Both the position numbers and the translations under genes were made by a program. From positions 98,609 through 162,608 of the forward strand of contig PCBK01000030.1 of NCBI GenBank assembly GCA_002731275.1: a stretch of DNA of 64,000 bases, in the 5' to 3' direction. This DNA comes from Deltaproteobacteria bacterium (GTDB taxonomy: Bacteria > Myxococcota_C > UBA6777). Of the stretch, positions 54,269 to 63,947 are shown in pieces. The notes beneath the pieces were generated by a model. It was not told where the DNA came from. It worked only from the letters and a program-made list of their open reading frames with translations, and did not search any database. Position 1 is the first letter of the stretch, and each line of letters begins with the position of its first letter.

Positions 54269-56287
54269 TTAAGACTCTTTGGAGGCGTTGTCTTCGGAGT
54301 CATTTTCAGTGCGTTCCTCATCGCTTTTTGGCGCACTGACTTCCTCAGACGTCGTCTCGTCATCTTTGTCAGACTTGGACTTAAGCGCGAGAAGAGGCTC
54401 CTCTTCATCTTCCGAAGAGGTCTCTGTTTGTGTTGATGTTTCGAGTGTTGGCTTGGGGCTAGATGCTTTGTCCTTGCCTCCGAGGAATGGGGGCAAAGGT
54501 TTTTTGTCGAGCAAGAGATCGAGATCTTCGCTAGATAAGACCTCTCGCTCCACGAGCGCTTCAGCCATAGCATTGAGGACATCGATGTTGTCAGCGAGGA
54601 GCTGCTTGGCTTTTTCGTAGCCTTCAGAGACGATCCTGCGGATCTCCTCATCGATGTCGATCGCTGTTGCCTCAGAGTAATCGCGTTGATGACGTGACAT
54701 TTCGCGACCGAGGAAGATCTGCTCTTGCTTCTCACCAAACGCGAGAGGTCCGAGTTTTTCACTCATCCCCCACTCGCACACCATCCGACGCGCCAAGCCC
54801 GTTGCTTTGTTGATATCATCGGATGCGCCAGCAGTTTTTTGATTATAGATCAGCTCATCCGCAGCACGTCCACCCATGATAAACGCGATCATATTTTCGA
54901 GATACTCCCGAAACACATCTTTGCGATCTTCGATGGGGAGTGTCATTGTCACACCAAGAGCCCGACCACGTGGAATGATCGTCACTTTATGAACGGGATC
55001 CGTGTGGGGCAAAAGTTTGCCGACGATCGCGTGTCCAGCTTCGTGGACCGCAGTGCGTCGTCGCTCATCCTCACTGAGCATCATCGAACGACGCTCACGT
55101 CCCATCATGACTTTGTCTTTGGCAAGCTCAAAGTGTTCCATGTATACGCGATCTTTGTCATCTCTTGCGGCTGAAAGTGCGGCTTCGTTCACCAAGTTTT
55201 CCAGATCAGCGCCTGAGAAGCCAGGTGTCCCACGTGCGATCACACCGAGTTTGAGATCATCCCCTTTGGGAATGCGTTGGGTGTGAACATCGAGGATCTT
55301 TTCACGTCCACCAACATCGGGCAGCGGCACGATCACTCGACGGTCAAAACGACCGGGCCGTTGGAGTGCTGGATCGAGAACGTCAGGACGGTTGGTCGCT
55401 GCGATCAAGATCACACCTTCATTGGACTCAAACCCATCCATCTCGACGAGGAGCTGGTTGAGCGTCTGCTCTCGTTCATCGTGCCCGCCGCCAAGGCCAG
55501 CACCACGATGACGTCCAACTGCGTCGATCTCATCGATAAAGATGATACACGGTGCGTTGCGTTTACCTTGCTCAAACAAGTCACGCACACGGGAAGCCCC
55601 CACACCAACAAACATCTCGACAAAATCAGAGCCTGAAATACTAAAGAACGGCACACCCGCTTCACCTGCGACAGCACGCGCGAGCAGGGTCTTCCCTGTA
55701 CCAGGCGATCCCATCAACAGCACACCTTTGGGAATACGTCCGCCTAGTCGAGTGAACTTCTTGGGTTCTTTGAGGAATTGGACGACCTCTTCGAGCTCCT
55801 CCTTCGCCTCATCGACGCCTGCGACATCTGCGAAGGTCACCTTGTTGTGGTGATCACTCAGCAGCTTGGCACGACTCTTCCCGAAGGACATAGCCTTGCC
55901 ACCGCCACTTTGTAGCTGACGCATAAAAAATATCACCAGCACAACGAGCAGTAAAATCGGTAGCCAAGTGACGATAATTTGTTGCCAAAAAGAACTCTGT
56001 TCTTTGCGCTTGTAACGCACCTCAACACCGTGTTTCAGGAAAAGTGCGTTGATCTTTTCGCTGGCAACAGGTCCTACAGAGCGGAACTTCTCGCCAGATT
56101 TAAAAGTCCCTTCGTACGTCTGACCGTGGATTTGCACCTTGGTCACACGCTTGGCTCTCACCTCAGTGAGGAGCTTGCTGAAGGGTGTACTTTTGACGTT
56201 ACTCTGACCAACCAACAGCTGGTACATCGCAACGAAGATCACAATGATAAAGAGCCAGAGAAGCATAGTCCGAAGCGATTGTTTCAA
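54269..56287 (-). CDS. ftsH: ATP-dependent zinc metalloprotease FtsH
   Basis: 672 residues from a TTG at 56287 with AAAGGAG seven bases upstream; an ATG eight codons in is the alternative. Two membrane helices (about 8-26, 103-122) flank the periplasmic part. The AAA+ module has Walker A GSPGTGKT (193-200), Walker B IIFIDEID and the second region of homology [12 protein letters not shown]. The protease motif HEAGH is at 414-418. It degrades misfolded and regulatory membrane proteins. The C-terminus is extended by about 70 acidic Ser/Glu/Asp/Lys residues. A terminator-like hairpin at 56363-56392 separates it from the upstream gene. Confidence 0.97.
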   Translation of the reverse strand: MKQSLRTMLLWLFIIVIFVAMYQLLVGQSNVKSTPFSKLLTEVRAKRVTKVQIHGQTYEGTFKSGEKFRSVGPVASEKINALFLKHGVEVRYKRKEQSSFWQQIIVTWLPILLLVVLVIFFMRQLQSGGGKAMSFGKSRAKLLSDHHNKVTFADVAGVDEAKEELEEVVQFLKEPKKFTRLGGRIPKGVLLMGSPGTGKTLLARAVAGEAGVPFFSISGSDFVEMFVGVGASRVRDLFEQGKRNAPCIIFIDEIDAVGRHRGAGLGGGHDEREQTLNQLLVEMDGFESNEGVILIAATNRPDVLDPALQRPGRFDRRVIVPLPDVGGREKILDVHTQRIPKGDDLKLGVIARGTPGFSGADLENLVNEAALSAARDDKDRVYMEHFELAKDKVMMGRERRSMMLSEDERRRTAVHEAGHAIVGKLLPHTDPVHKVTIIPRGRALGVTMTLPIEDRKDVFREYLENMIAFIMGGRAADELIYNQKTAGASDDINKATGLARRMVCEWGMSEKLGPLAFGEKQEQIFLGREMSRHQRDYSEATAIDIDEEIRRIVSEGYEKAKQLLADNIDVLNAMAEALVEREVLSSEDLDLLLDKKPLPPFLGGKDKASSPKPTLETSTQTETSSEDEEEPLLALKSKSDKDDETTSEEVSAPKSDEERTENDSEDNASKES

Positions 56288-56362
56288 CCTTTTGCTCCTT
56301 TATTTGGGGTCATCTCCCCCAAGGATAGAAAAGAGTGGGACGTTGAAGTCCCCCATACATAA

Positions 56363-56392
56363 GAAAAAATGTCTCTCTGAACGCGAGACATT
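56363..56392 (-). terminator. Intrinsic terminator upstream of ftsH (minus strand)
   Basis: Read on the minus strand, AATGTCTC and GAGACATT form a perfect eight-base stem around a nine-base loop, followed by TTTTTC. It ends transcription of the hypothetical gene at 56624-57259 before ftsH, so ftsH needs its own promoter within 56288-56362. The remainder of the 336-base gap (56288-56623) shows nothing else I can name. Confidence 0.65.
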
Positions 56393-56623
56393 GACGGGCC
56401 CTTTGCACACAACACCAACGGCTGTAAGTGAGACCCAGAGTCCGGCAGGAAAGCCATTATATCTACGTTTACAGCTTCACTCAAGGGAATGAACGCCTCT
56501 TGCGCTCTCATGAGTGTCTGTTTTGAACCATCACAAGGCGTGATCGTTGCATCGATTTGTATCATACGGAAAATGGATTGTGGAAAACAAAAAACAGGCA
56601 GGGGTAAATTTGCAGGTCGTCGA

Positions 56624-57259
56624 TTATGGAGAGAAGACGAAGACAAGTTCGGTCGGCATGGAGAGCTTGAGGATCCCTTTGTTCCCTTTAGGATACGGGT
56701 CGCCTCCTTTGACGCGGAAGCTGACAACAAAGCGAATCTGGATTTTATGTGTCGCCATGATCTCATGTATGCGTTCTTGCCCTTTGGGCTCCCACAAAAA
56801 CATCGAGCTCGTCTTGGAAACTTCTGCTGGAAGCTCGTTGAAAGAGCCAATAAGCTCAAACGTTTTGCTACCAAAAGGCGCCACCTCAACCTGAATGCGT
56901 GAGAGGTCATATTCAAACGTGTTGGTGTCCACATCGAGGTGGATACGGTTGACGTAAATCGAATGAATTTTGCTCCCATACTCCGTAAAGATGGCTTTTG
57001 TTTTCTCATGATTATCGAGATCAAGATCGACAGTCTTTGTTCGGTACGTGATGGTCTTATCAACACCATCAGGAATTTTTCCGTTTGACTCCTTGATGCC
57101 AGCCTCTGCCAGGATCTTTGGCATCTCCACTGTTTGTTGAAATGGATTGAGGACTTGGATCGTAAAATTCAACGCCCGACCACACACCATCCCACTTAAC
57201 ATTGTATAAGAGGTAAACATCAAAAGGAACAAAGCAAATTTTTTATGTCGAACCAACAT
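56624..57259 (-). CDS. Secreted protein of unknown function (paralogue A flanking tilS)
   Basis: 211 residues from the ATG at 57259, with AAAGG nine bases upstream (a TTG one codon earlier is in frame). The signal sequence FALFLLMFTSYTMLSGMVCG ends at a Cys-Gly also present in the protein at 58847-59494, so a lipid-modified Cys is possible though the lipobox is imperfect. The mature part (NGKIPDGVDKTITYRTKTV, YGSKIHSIYVNRIHLDVDTN, VEVAPFGSKTFELIGSFNELPAE) is a beta-rich domain that aligns over its length with that protein. No known family is recognised. It is expressed separately from ftsH, judging by the terminator downstream. Confidence 0.75.
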   Translation of the reverse strand: MLVRHKKFALFLLMFTSYTMLSGMVCGRALNFTIQVLNPFQQTVEMPKILAEAGIKESNGKIPDGVDKTITYRTKTVDLDLDNHEKTKAIFTEYGSKIHSIYVNRIHLDVDTNTFEYDLSRIQVEVAPFGSKTFELIGSFNELPAEVSKTSSMFLWEPKGQERIHEIMATHKIQIRFVVSFRVKGGDPYPKGNKGILKLSMPTELVFVFSP

Positions 57260-57343
57260 CAATCATGACCTTTCATCAGACAAAAACTTCCTTGTGGCTG
57301 AAGCACACAAACACCCTCCCAAAGATGAGGAGGGTTGTCTTCA

Positions 57344-58840
57344 TCAAGTCGCCACAGGTGTCTTCTTTTTTCCTTTTTTTCGCTGACGATTCAACCACAC
57401 ACGAGCGACCTGCGTCAATGTCTCGTCTCGGGGGACAAACCGAAAGACCCACCCAGGGCCTTGCCCACGTTCTTTCAATGCGCCTCCGATATGCCAGCCA
57501 GGGATCCACGTGACACCCTCTCCAGCGTCGATCATCGCAAGCCCTCCACGCAGCATCTTTGGGATCTTTCTCTTGATCATCCAACGCTTCATATGTCGAG
57601 ACACACCATCTGTGTACAAAAGTCGATCGCCTGCACGTCGTCCGCGAAGAGACCAAACAGCACCTTGTTCGGATGACATTTGTTGTTCAGCGAGACATAC
57701 GCTCCAAGCATCATCACACATAACCATCGCCTCTTCCATCATTTTCGTCTTCTCGATGCGCAACTCCCCCCACACAGTCTGAAGCGTCAATATATCTCCC
57801 AAAGAGGGCAGCGAAAAATCTATCGCTTCGTCCGTATCCCACCCTGGAGAGAGCACACCCTCTCGATACAAAAACAACACATCATAACAGCGTGTACATA
57901 CGATGTTTCCGGAGAGGTGTAGGGTTTTTTCGCCCTGTATGTCTCGGCAAAGTGCGTCCATCTCTTTGAGATGATGTGTCTCGACATCTCCGCCCTTCAC
58001 CTGTGACACGAGCGCACGCAAGACACGCCACTGAAGCGCCTGATGCCATTCAGACCAATTGGACAACTCCAGCATACACCCACCTTCAAAAGACATCACA
58101 GCGGGCGCCTGACAGTGGATGTCGAGCTGCTCCTGCCAGTATGCGTGATCCATCCGAGCTTGCTCGGCAAGCTGCAAGAGGCCGTGTTTGACTTGTGGGT
58201 GATAAGCAGACGTCAACAATGGCAGCAACGAATGACGGATTTGGTTGCGGGTGTATTTTAGGGTGGCGTTACTTGGATCTTCGATCCAGTGGATCTCTTG
58301 TGCCTCACAAAGAGAAGTCAAGCAGGCCCGTGAAAATGGTAGCAGCGGGTGAATCCACCGACCACGAACAGGATGAATACCAGCCAGCCCACGTGGTGTG
58401 GTGCCACGGATCAACCGCAACAACAACGTCTCGACCTGATCGTCTGCATGGTGTGCCGTGGCGATCCAGCGCAGATTGTATTCATCAGTGATGGTCTCAA
58501 GCGCAGCTCGTCTCGCCTGCCGTGCATCGTCTTGGATCGAGCCCAGTCCGTCCTCTGGCAGCACGATCTGACAAGAGACCCCTTTGATGCCTAGCAGCCC
58601 AGCCTGTTCAATCACAAACGCAGCCTCAGCTGGAGTCTCCGCAGGACGTAAGCCATGATCGATATACGCAGCGATGAGTGTTCCAGGTGAAAGCTCATCA
58701 CGTAGCGCTGCGAAGGCATGCATCAACAGCATCGAATCTCGCCCACCTGAGACCGCCAAAAGGATCCCGTCACCAGGAGAGAGGAGTTGTTCTTGTTGGA
58801 TAAAGATGTGTAACTGAGAGAGAAAAGAGCGCCAATTCAC
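57344..58840 (-). CDS. tilS: tRNA(Ile)-lysidine synthase
   Basis: 498 residues from a GTG at 58840; the upstream gene's stop is only six bases away, so translation may be coupled. The PP-loop ATP pyrophosphatase motif ILLAVSGGRDSMLLMHAFA is intact, followed by IAAYIDHGLRPAE, IATAHHADDQVETLLLRLIRGT, GLAGIHPVRG and the TilS-specific DPSNATLKYTRNQIRHSLLPLL. The C-terminal substrate-binding domain has WSLRGRRAGDRLLYTDGVSRHMKRWMIKRKIPK. The enzyme converts C34 of tRNA-Ile(CAU) to lysidine so that it reads AUA, and is essential. It belongs to the tilS-ftsH-folP cluster, interrupted here by paralogue A. Confidence 0.95.
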   Translation of the reverse strand: MNWRSFLSQLHIFIQQEQLLSPGDGILLAVSGGRDSMLLMHAFAALRDELSPGTLIAAYIDHGLRPAETPAEAAFVIEQAGLLGIKGVSCQIVLPEDGLGSIQDDARQARRAALETITDEYNLRWIATAHHADDQVETLLLRLIRGTTPRGLAGIHPVRGRWIHPLLPFSRACLTSLCEAQEIHWIEDPSNATLKYTRNQIRHSLLPLLTSAYHPQVKHGLLQLAEQARMDHAYWQEQLDIHCQAPAVMSFEGGCMLELSNWSEWHQALQWRVLRALVSQVKGGDVETHHLKEMDALCRDIQGEKTLHLSGNIVCTRCYDVLFLYREGVLSPGWDTDEAIDFSLPSLGDILTLQTVWGELRIEKTKMMEEAMVMCDDAWSVCLAEQQMSSEQGAVWSLRGRRAGDRLLYTDGVSRHMKRWMIKRKIPKMLRGGLAMIDAGEGVTWIPGWHIGGALKERGQGPGWVFRFVPRDETLTQVARVWLNRQRKKGKKKTPVAT

Positions 58841-58846
58841 GGAGGG

Positions 58847-59494
58847 TTATTTGAAGGGGTTGATGGAGAGTTGGATCTTCAAGTTCAGATCGATTGTGAC
58901 CTTTCCTTTGGGAACATCCTGGCCACCTTTGAGAGTCATGGTGGCCTTTCCTTTGGTTTTGAGCGCAAATTGAACAAACAGGCTGCTCGCGTAATCGATC
59001 GCGGCGCTTGTTTTGAGGAGACTTTCGCTCTTACCAGTCTGTCCAGCGGGTACGCCAGTGAATGTCCCAACGACCTGGTAGGACTCAGAAGAGACAGGGC
59101 TCATGGAGATCTCGACAGGTGGGATATCGACGTTTGCGGTGTTGCTCTTGACGGTGATAACAGAGCCTAGAATTTTTGCGTGCTGGAGCTTGCTGCCATA
59201 TTTTTGGACATCGGGGTGATCCCTGAAGTCCAAGGTTTGACCGGGGATATCCATAGGAACAGTGATGGTTCCAGCTTGTGCAGGGATCTTTCCGTTTTGC
59301 GACTGGACATTTGCACTGGCCATGTATTGGTCTACATCGATCGTGAAGGATTGTGTACGTTCGATGGTGATTTTGATGTTGGCGTTGTCTTTCGCCTTGT
59401 TAAACAGGTCACCACACATCGCGCCCATCATCAGGGGGTATGCCATCATACAATAAAGAAAAAACAATTTGATACGTCTTTGTGATACTATCAT
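58847..59494 (-). CDS. Secreted protein of unknown function (paralogue B flanking tilS)
   Basis: 215 residues; ATG with GAGGAG seven to eight bases upstream. The signal sequence LFFLYCMMAYPLMMGAMCG ends at the same Met/Val-Cys-Gly as paralogue A. The mature part (TIERTQSFTIDVDQYM, QNGKIPAQAGTITVP, KYGSKLQHAKILGSVITV, VSSESYQVVGTFTGVPAG, KGKVTIDLNLKIQLSI) shares with A the NGKIP, YGSK(I/L), (I/V)GxFxxxPA and final KxxLxxxxxxxxx(S/I) pattern. It is a beta-strand-rich domain of unknown function, in an apparent two-gene unit with tilS (6-base gap). Confidence 0.75.
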   Translation of the reverse strand: MIVSQRRIKLFFLYCMMAYPLMMGAMCGDLFNKAKDNANIKITIERTQSFTIDVDQYMASANVQSQNGKIPAQAGTITVPMDIPGQTLDFRDHPDVQKYGSKLQHAKILGSVITVKSNTANVDIPPVEISMSPVSSESYQVVGTFTGVPAGQTGKSESLLKTSAAIDYASSLFVQFALKTKGKATMTLKGGQDVPKGKVTIDLNLKIQLSINPFK

Positions 59495-60001
59495 CAGTTA
59501 CTCCTCATCCGGTCATATGCTGATTGGGCTTTTCCTTCAGTAGGATAGCGCCTTACATGGGTTGTCGCAAGGGGCAACAACGAGAAAATCCCAAAAGCCA
59601 CTATCTTCCTATACGGACGAAGCCTGCATGATCTATACTCACATGATGTGAAAAAAGTACATTTTCATTTCAGGCACTCATCTACATGACCTCCCGTCCA
59701 TAAGAAGGTCTCCAACTTTTTGGATAGACGTGCTATATGTATGTTTATTCTCCAGAGAACGACATTCACGTGGACTTTGCCACCCAACACAATGTGGGTG
59801 TCTCTATCCACGCACACAAATTGACACAAAACACCAAAGCGCTTAGCTTACGTGTCGTATAACAGGTGTGTACCCTGAAATTGTACACCGATGTGATGGA
59901 CGCCTTCATTTCCCAGCACACCACCACATCATCAGCTCACTCAGACAACACGGTCATGAGCGGAGCTTCCTCAACCCATAACTTCCATGGAGCGTGCTTG
60001 A
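59495..60001. other. 507-base divergent intergenic region with promoter and hairpin candidates
   Basis: No plausible gene is present. TTGACA at 59821-59826, then 17 bases, then TAGCTT at 59844-59849 is a fair sigma-70 promoter for the kinase gene at 60002. CACCCA (59781-59786) and TGGGTG (59795-59800) form a stem just upstream and could be an operator. The rest is AT-rich and featureless to my reading. Confidence 0.4.
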
Positions 60002-61315
60002 GTGAAGTGCGGATATTGCAAACGCCCACTGACAAGTCGACAGGCCATTTGTGACTGCGGTGAAGATCCATTTTCAAAGTTGGTACTGGGCAGTCGCTAC
60101 GAACTTTTAGGCAAAATTGCAGAGGGCGGCATGGGGATGATTTACCGTGCACGCGATCTAGAAAATGATCAACTCTGCGCCGTCAAGATCAGTCGCTGGG
60201 TCGATGCGCTTAAGCAGCTCAGACAGCTTGACGAAGAGGAAGCAGAGCGCGAAGAAGAAGCTCGCGTGAAACGAGAGGTCACCCTCCTCCAAAAATCGGC
60301 GAGTCAAAGCGAACACATCGTGCAAGTCTATGGTGATTATGGCTCGGATTTTCGCGTCGGTCTCTGGTACCCCATGGAGTTCCTCGAAGGCACACTTCTC
60401 AGCCAACACCCCAAATACAAAGAGAAGTTCCCACCAGAGCAAGCCGTCAAGTTGATGCTTCAACTTACAGAAGCGCTTGGACTCGCCCATGGACTTGGTG
60501 TCGTCCACCGCGACCTCAACCCCGATAATATCTTCATCGTCCGCCGCGACGAACACGACGAATTTATCAAGCTGATCGACTTTGGGATCGCACGCAATCT
60601 ATACCACCGGCGCAAACTCTTTGACACAGGTGAGAACCTCGGTCTTGGACACCTTCACTACCTCTCTCCTGAACAAATCGGCTACTCCGCGAAAGATGGC
60701 TGCTACAAGAAAGGCACCTCACAAAAACTCGATCACCGCGCCGATCTTTACAGTCTCGGCTGCATCATGTTCCACATGCTGTGTGGCTACCCCCCCTTCC
60801 TCAATGAGACCTTTGAAGATCTCCCCAACCGCGACTGGGACTTCCCTCCCGGGTTGGAAAAAGCCCTTGAGGATGGTTCACTTCCAGAAGATCTTCGCGA
60901 CCTGGTGATGTCCTGTCTCGATCCAGATCCAGACAAACGTCTGCCCGACCTTTATGTCTTTCGTGACAACTTGCAGATCGCCCAGAGACGTCTGCTTGGG
61001 CTCCCATCCAACGAAGCTGCCGCCTTCTCCCTGACACTCACCGTTGACTTTGATGACGAAAATGGCTTCCCAATCAACCCCTTCGGCGAAGAACCGACAG
61101 CGCCAACGCCCCCACCTCCTCCAGCTGCAGCCAAAAAAGCTCCACCGCCGCCTCCTATCGCAGCCAAAACACCTCCACCTCCCCCACAGGCTGCAACGCC
61201 CCAACAAACCTCTATCCCATCAGACAGAGGTTCCAGTAAAATCCCATTGTTGATAGGCGTCGGTGTTATCGCGATCGCCCTGCTTGGCGCAGGAATTTAC
61301 TTCCTCACACAATAA
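60002..61315 (+). CDS. Ser/Thr protein kinase with N-terminal zinc ribbon and C-terminal membrane anchor
   Basis: 437 residues from a GTG at 60002 with GGAG about nine bases upstream. The N-terminus MKCGYCKRPLTSRQAICDCG carries CxxC and CxC, a likely zinc ribbon. The kinase domain (about 30-320) has IAEGGMGMIYRARD, Lys in CAVKISRW, catalytic loop VVHRDLNPDNIF and LIDFGIAR. The usual Lys of HRDLK is Asn here, which may lower activity, while the Asp residues are kept. A Pro/Ala-rich linker (PTPPPPPAAAKKAPPPPP) leads to a final membrane helix (IPLLIGVGVIAIALLGAGIYFL). It converges with the TonB receptor gene. Confidence 0.9.
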   Translation: MKCGYCKRPLTSRQAICDCGEDPFSKLVLGSRYELLGKIAEGGMGMIYRARDLENDQLCAVKISRWVDALKQLRQLDEEEAEREEEARVKREVTLLQKSASQSEHIVQVYGDYGSDFRVGLWYPMEFLEGTLLSQHPKYKEKFPPEQAVKLMLQLTEALGLAHGLGVVHRDLNPDNIFIVRRDEHDEFIKLIDFGIARNLYHRRKLFDTGENLGLGHLHYLSPEQIGYSAKDGCYKKGTSQKLDHRADLYSLGCIMFHMLCGYPPFLNETFEDLPNRDWDFPPGLEKALEDGSLPEDLRDLVMSCLDPDPDKRLPDLYVFRDNLQIAQRRLLGLPSNEAAAFSLTLTVDFDDENGFPINPFGEEPTAPTPPPPPAAAKKAPPPPPIAAKTPPPPPQAATPQQTSIPSDRGSSKIPLLIGVGVIAIALLGAGIYFLTQ

Positions 61316-61341
61316 CCCCTCCCACCAACATGCTCACACCA

Positions 61342-63855
61342 TCAAAATGAAGCTGACAGATTGAAGTAAGCGTTAATACCGGGCTGCTGGACAAGTGGAG
61401 AGTAGTTCGGAGAGCGACCACTTCGGATGCCGAGGTCGTAATAGGTCGTGTTCAGCAGGTTCTCCATGACAAAAGAACCGTGAAGTCTCTTGAGGACAGG
61501 AAATCCCTCTGGCGCAACCCACATATACCCGGCAGAGAGGTGCAGGACAAACTGCGTATCAGTCTGTGCCCCCCGAACCACTTGGATCTGACCATTTTCC
61601 AACTGATCAAAACCTGTGTTGGTGCGTGCGGTTTGGACGTTCATCCTCACGCTGCCAAAAAAGTGAGACATGTCCGATGGTCCGGAGCGAAAATCCGCGA
61701 TCAGGTTGCCCTGAAAGAAGGGAACGTCTTCGAGCAAGATACTCTCATCACTGTTATCGTTCACCACGTCAAGTCGTGGCAGTAAGATCGCAAAGTTGGC
61801 GACAATATCGAGCCATTTGAAGAGTTTATAAAAGGCATAAAAGCGCCCCCCGATCGTCGTCTGGTTACCGATATTGAAGTTTCGGTTTTCATTTTGTCTG
61901 TAGGGCAGCACGACGATCGCGTTGACGTTAAACAGCCAGTTGTGGAAAACACTCATCGTGACAAAGAGTTTGGACAGTGGTTGGAAGAACAGGTTCAACT
62001 CAAGCGCGTGTTTATCTTGTGGGAGCAGGTCACGGATGTTCTGGTTGTTGGGATCTGCGAGTGAGTTGCCATACAGCTGCCAATTGGAGGGGGAGAGGAA
62101 CGCATACCCATAGGAGAGCCGTGCTTGAAAACGTTTGCTAGGTTTGAAGATCAATGAGCCACGACCGACAAGTGGTGAACTATATCGATAGCAAGGTGTC
62201 AGTGGACGTTGGCAGTTGGGGACAACCTCAAGATTACCTCGAACGAGTTCCCAATCACTACGCAAACCAATGTTGGCGACAAAGATTTTGGAGAACGTCA
62301 GCTCACTTTGGAAGAACGCACTAAAGAATGTGTGTTCGAATTGGTTGCCAGCCCCTCGCTGATTTTGTGGTTCAGCATAAAGCTCTGGTGATTCGCGGTT
62401 TGAGGTGACGTAGTTTCCTTGAAGAAAAGACGCTCCAGTATCAAATCCGATGGAGAATTTGAAGTTCCCTTCAAGGAGACGAAAATCGAGCTTAGGTTGA
62501 GCACGAAATGAGTTGGACACCACGTAATGGTAGGTCGGCGTCCAAGTATACTCTTTCCATGTGCAAGGGATATCATTGGCGCCAGTAGGATCTTTACACG
62601 TCCTGCCGTAGAAAACCCGCGTCTGCGGTGAGAAGGTCACACGCAGAGACGAACTGGGGATCTCATGGCGCTGAAAGTACATGTTGAGATTGAAGTAGAT
62701 CACTTGGGCCTTCTCACCCACACCAGAAGACCAGAGCTCGCTTTTGAGGTGGTGAAGAGAGAGTGAGAGGTTACGTACGGTCCACTGGTGCTCCGTTTGG
62801 TGGAGGAAAGAAGGATAGCGCAGTCCCGGCCCAGTGCTCATGTTCCACAAAAAGAAACGCAAAAACCAGTTATCAAAGCGCAAACCTGTTTCGACAGCGA
62901 AGGAGTTGTTTTGGTTTCGGTGGATGGGTTTGGCAAACAGACCACTCTTTGAGGCGTCATCGAGAAACTCGCCGAGAAGTTGTTGGCGATACTTATCAAG
63001 TGCGGCTTTGACTTGTGTGTTGGTGCAACCGTCGTCTTTGATCCCATAAGCACGTTTGTAGTCATCACAGTAATCATCGACACGCTTTTGAATAAAGGCT
63101 TGGACATCAGGGTCTGCGAGGGTCCAGCGCGAATCAAGCGAAGGGTCGCGCTCTTCGCTGAGATAAAGTCGACCGCGCAGGTACCATGAGAACAAACTCT
63201 TTGCGAGCTTTGGGTTGTTGCGTTTGTTGTAACTGTGACCGAGCATAAAATCGACCGCCCACATGTTGGTGCGGACATCCTTGGTGATGGAGATATCACC
63301 ATATCCATCACCAAGATCTTCGGCCTTCTTGGTGTCGATGAAGATAACACCAGAGAGCGCATTGGCCCCAAATCTCGTGGCTGCAGCGCCGTAAAACACG
63401 GTGATGTTCTTGATCGCAGCGACGGAGTATTGTGTGGAGAGCCAAACAGAACGTCGCCACAGATCTTGCTCAAGAACACCGTCGATGTACAGGAGAAACT
63501 TTTCGTTTCCCTGTGACTGTTCGCCATCCATGATCACAGAGATGGGGCTCTCTCCAAACGCTCCACGAGTTGTAAAGCCTGGCAAGTCGCGAAGGATCTC
63601 ATAAACCGTCCTGTAACCACGAACACGGATCTGTGAATTGGTCAGGACGATCACCATACCAGGGATCTCATTGGAAATGAGGGAGTAGTCGGAAGAGGTT
63701 TCCGAGGTACCTTCGATGGGATTGACTCGCTCGTCTGCAAAAGAGAGGGAGGGAAGGCAAACACACCACGTCACGATCCCACATAAGAAAATCAGGGGGA
63801 CAAGGCATGGTGACAGCAAACGGTTTATGGAGGTACAGCGATTATATGTCAGCAT
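61342..63855 (-). CDS. TonB-dependent outer-membrane receptor
   Basis: 837 residues from the ATG at 63855 (a TTG one codon earlier is in frame). A signal peptide (LVPLIFLCGIVTWCVCLPSLSFA) precedes the plug domain with VIVLTNSQIRVRGYRTVYEILRDLPG, VIMDGEQSQGNEKFLLYIDG and ITVFYGAAATRFGANALSGVIFIDT. The barrel has many aromatic, Asn/Gly-bounded strands and ends NAYFNLSASF with the expected terminal Phe. The substrate is unknown; an insert around DDYCDDYKRAYGIKDDGC contains two Cys in an otherwise Cys-poor extracellular loop. It is probably transcribed from the region near the right window edge. Confidence 0.9.
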   Translation of the reverse strand: MLTYNRCTSINRLLSPCLVPLIFLCGIVTWCVCLPSLSFADERVNPIEGTSETSSDYSLISNEIPGMVIVLTNSQIRVRGYRTVYEILRDLPGFTTRGAFGESPISVIMDGEQSQGNEKFLLYIDGVLEQDLWRRSVWLSTQYSVAAIKNITVFYGAAATRFGANALSGVIFIDTKKAEDLGDGYGDISITKDVRTNMWAVDFMLGHSYNKRNNPKLAKSLFSWYLRGRLYLSEERDPSLDSRWTLADPDVQAFIQKRVDDYCDDYKRAYGIKDDGCTNTQVKAALDKYRQQLLGEFLDDASKSGLFAKPIHRNQNNSFAVETGLRFDNWFLRFFLWNMSTGPGLRYPSFLHQTEHQWTVRNLSLSLHHLKSELWSSGVGEKAQVIYFNLNMYFQRHEIPSSSLRVTFSPQTRVFYGRTCKDPTGANDIPCTWKEYTWTPTYHYVVSNSFRAQPKLDFRLLEGNFKFSIGFDTGASFLQGNYVTSNRESPELYAEPQNQRGAGNQFEHTFFSAFFQSELTFSKIFVANIGLRSDWELVRGNLEVVPNCQRPLTPCYRYSSPLVGRGSLIFKPSKRFQARLSYGYAFLSPSNWQLYGNSLADPNNQNIRDLLPQDKHALELNLFFQPLSKLFVTMSVFHNWLFNVNAIVVLPYRQNENRNFNIGNQTTIGGRFYAFYKLFKWLDIVANFAILLPRLDVVNDNSDESILLEDVPFFQGNLIADFRSGPSDMSHFFGSVRMNVQTARTNTGFDQLENGQIQVVRGAQTDTQFVLHLSAGYMWVAPEGFPVLKRLHGSFVMENLLNTTYYDLGIRSGRSPNYSPLVQQPGINAYFNLSASF

Positions 63856-63947
63856 CAATTTGACCGACCTTTCCGAGCAGGAAGTACGGTGGGTATAGGT
63901 GTGTTTGTGGATAACCAGTGGTGGTCATGTCGCTTGGGAATGCCGAA

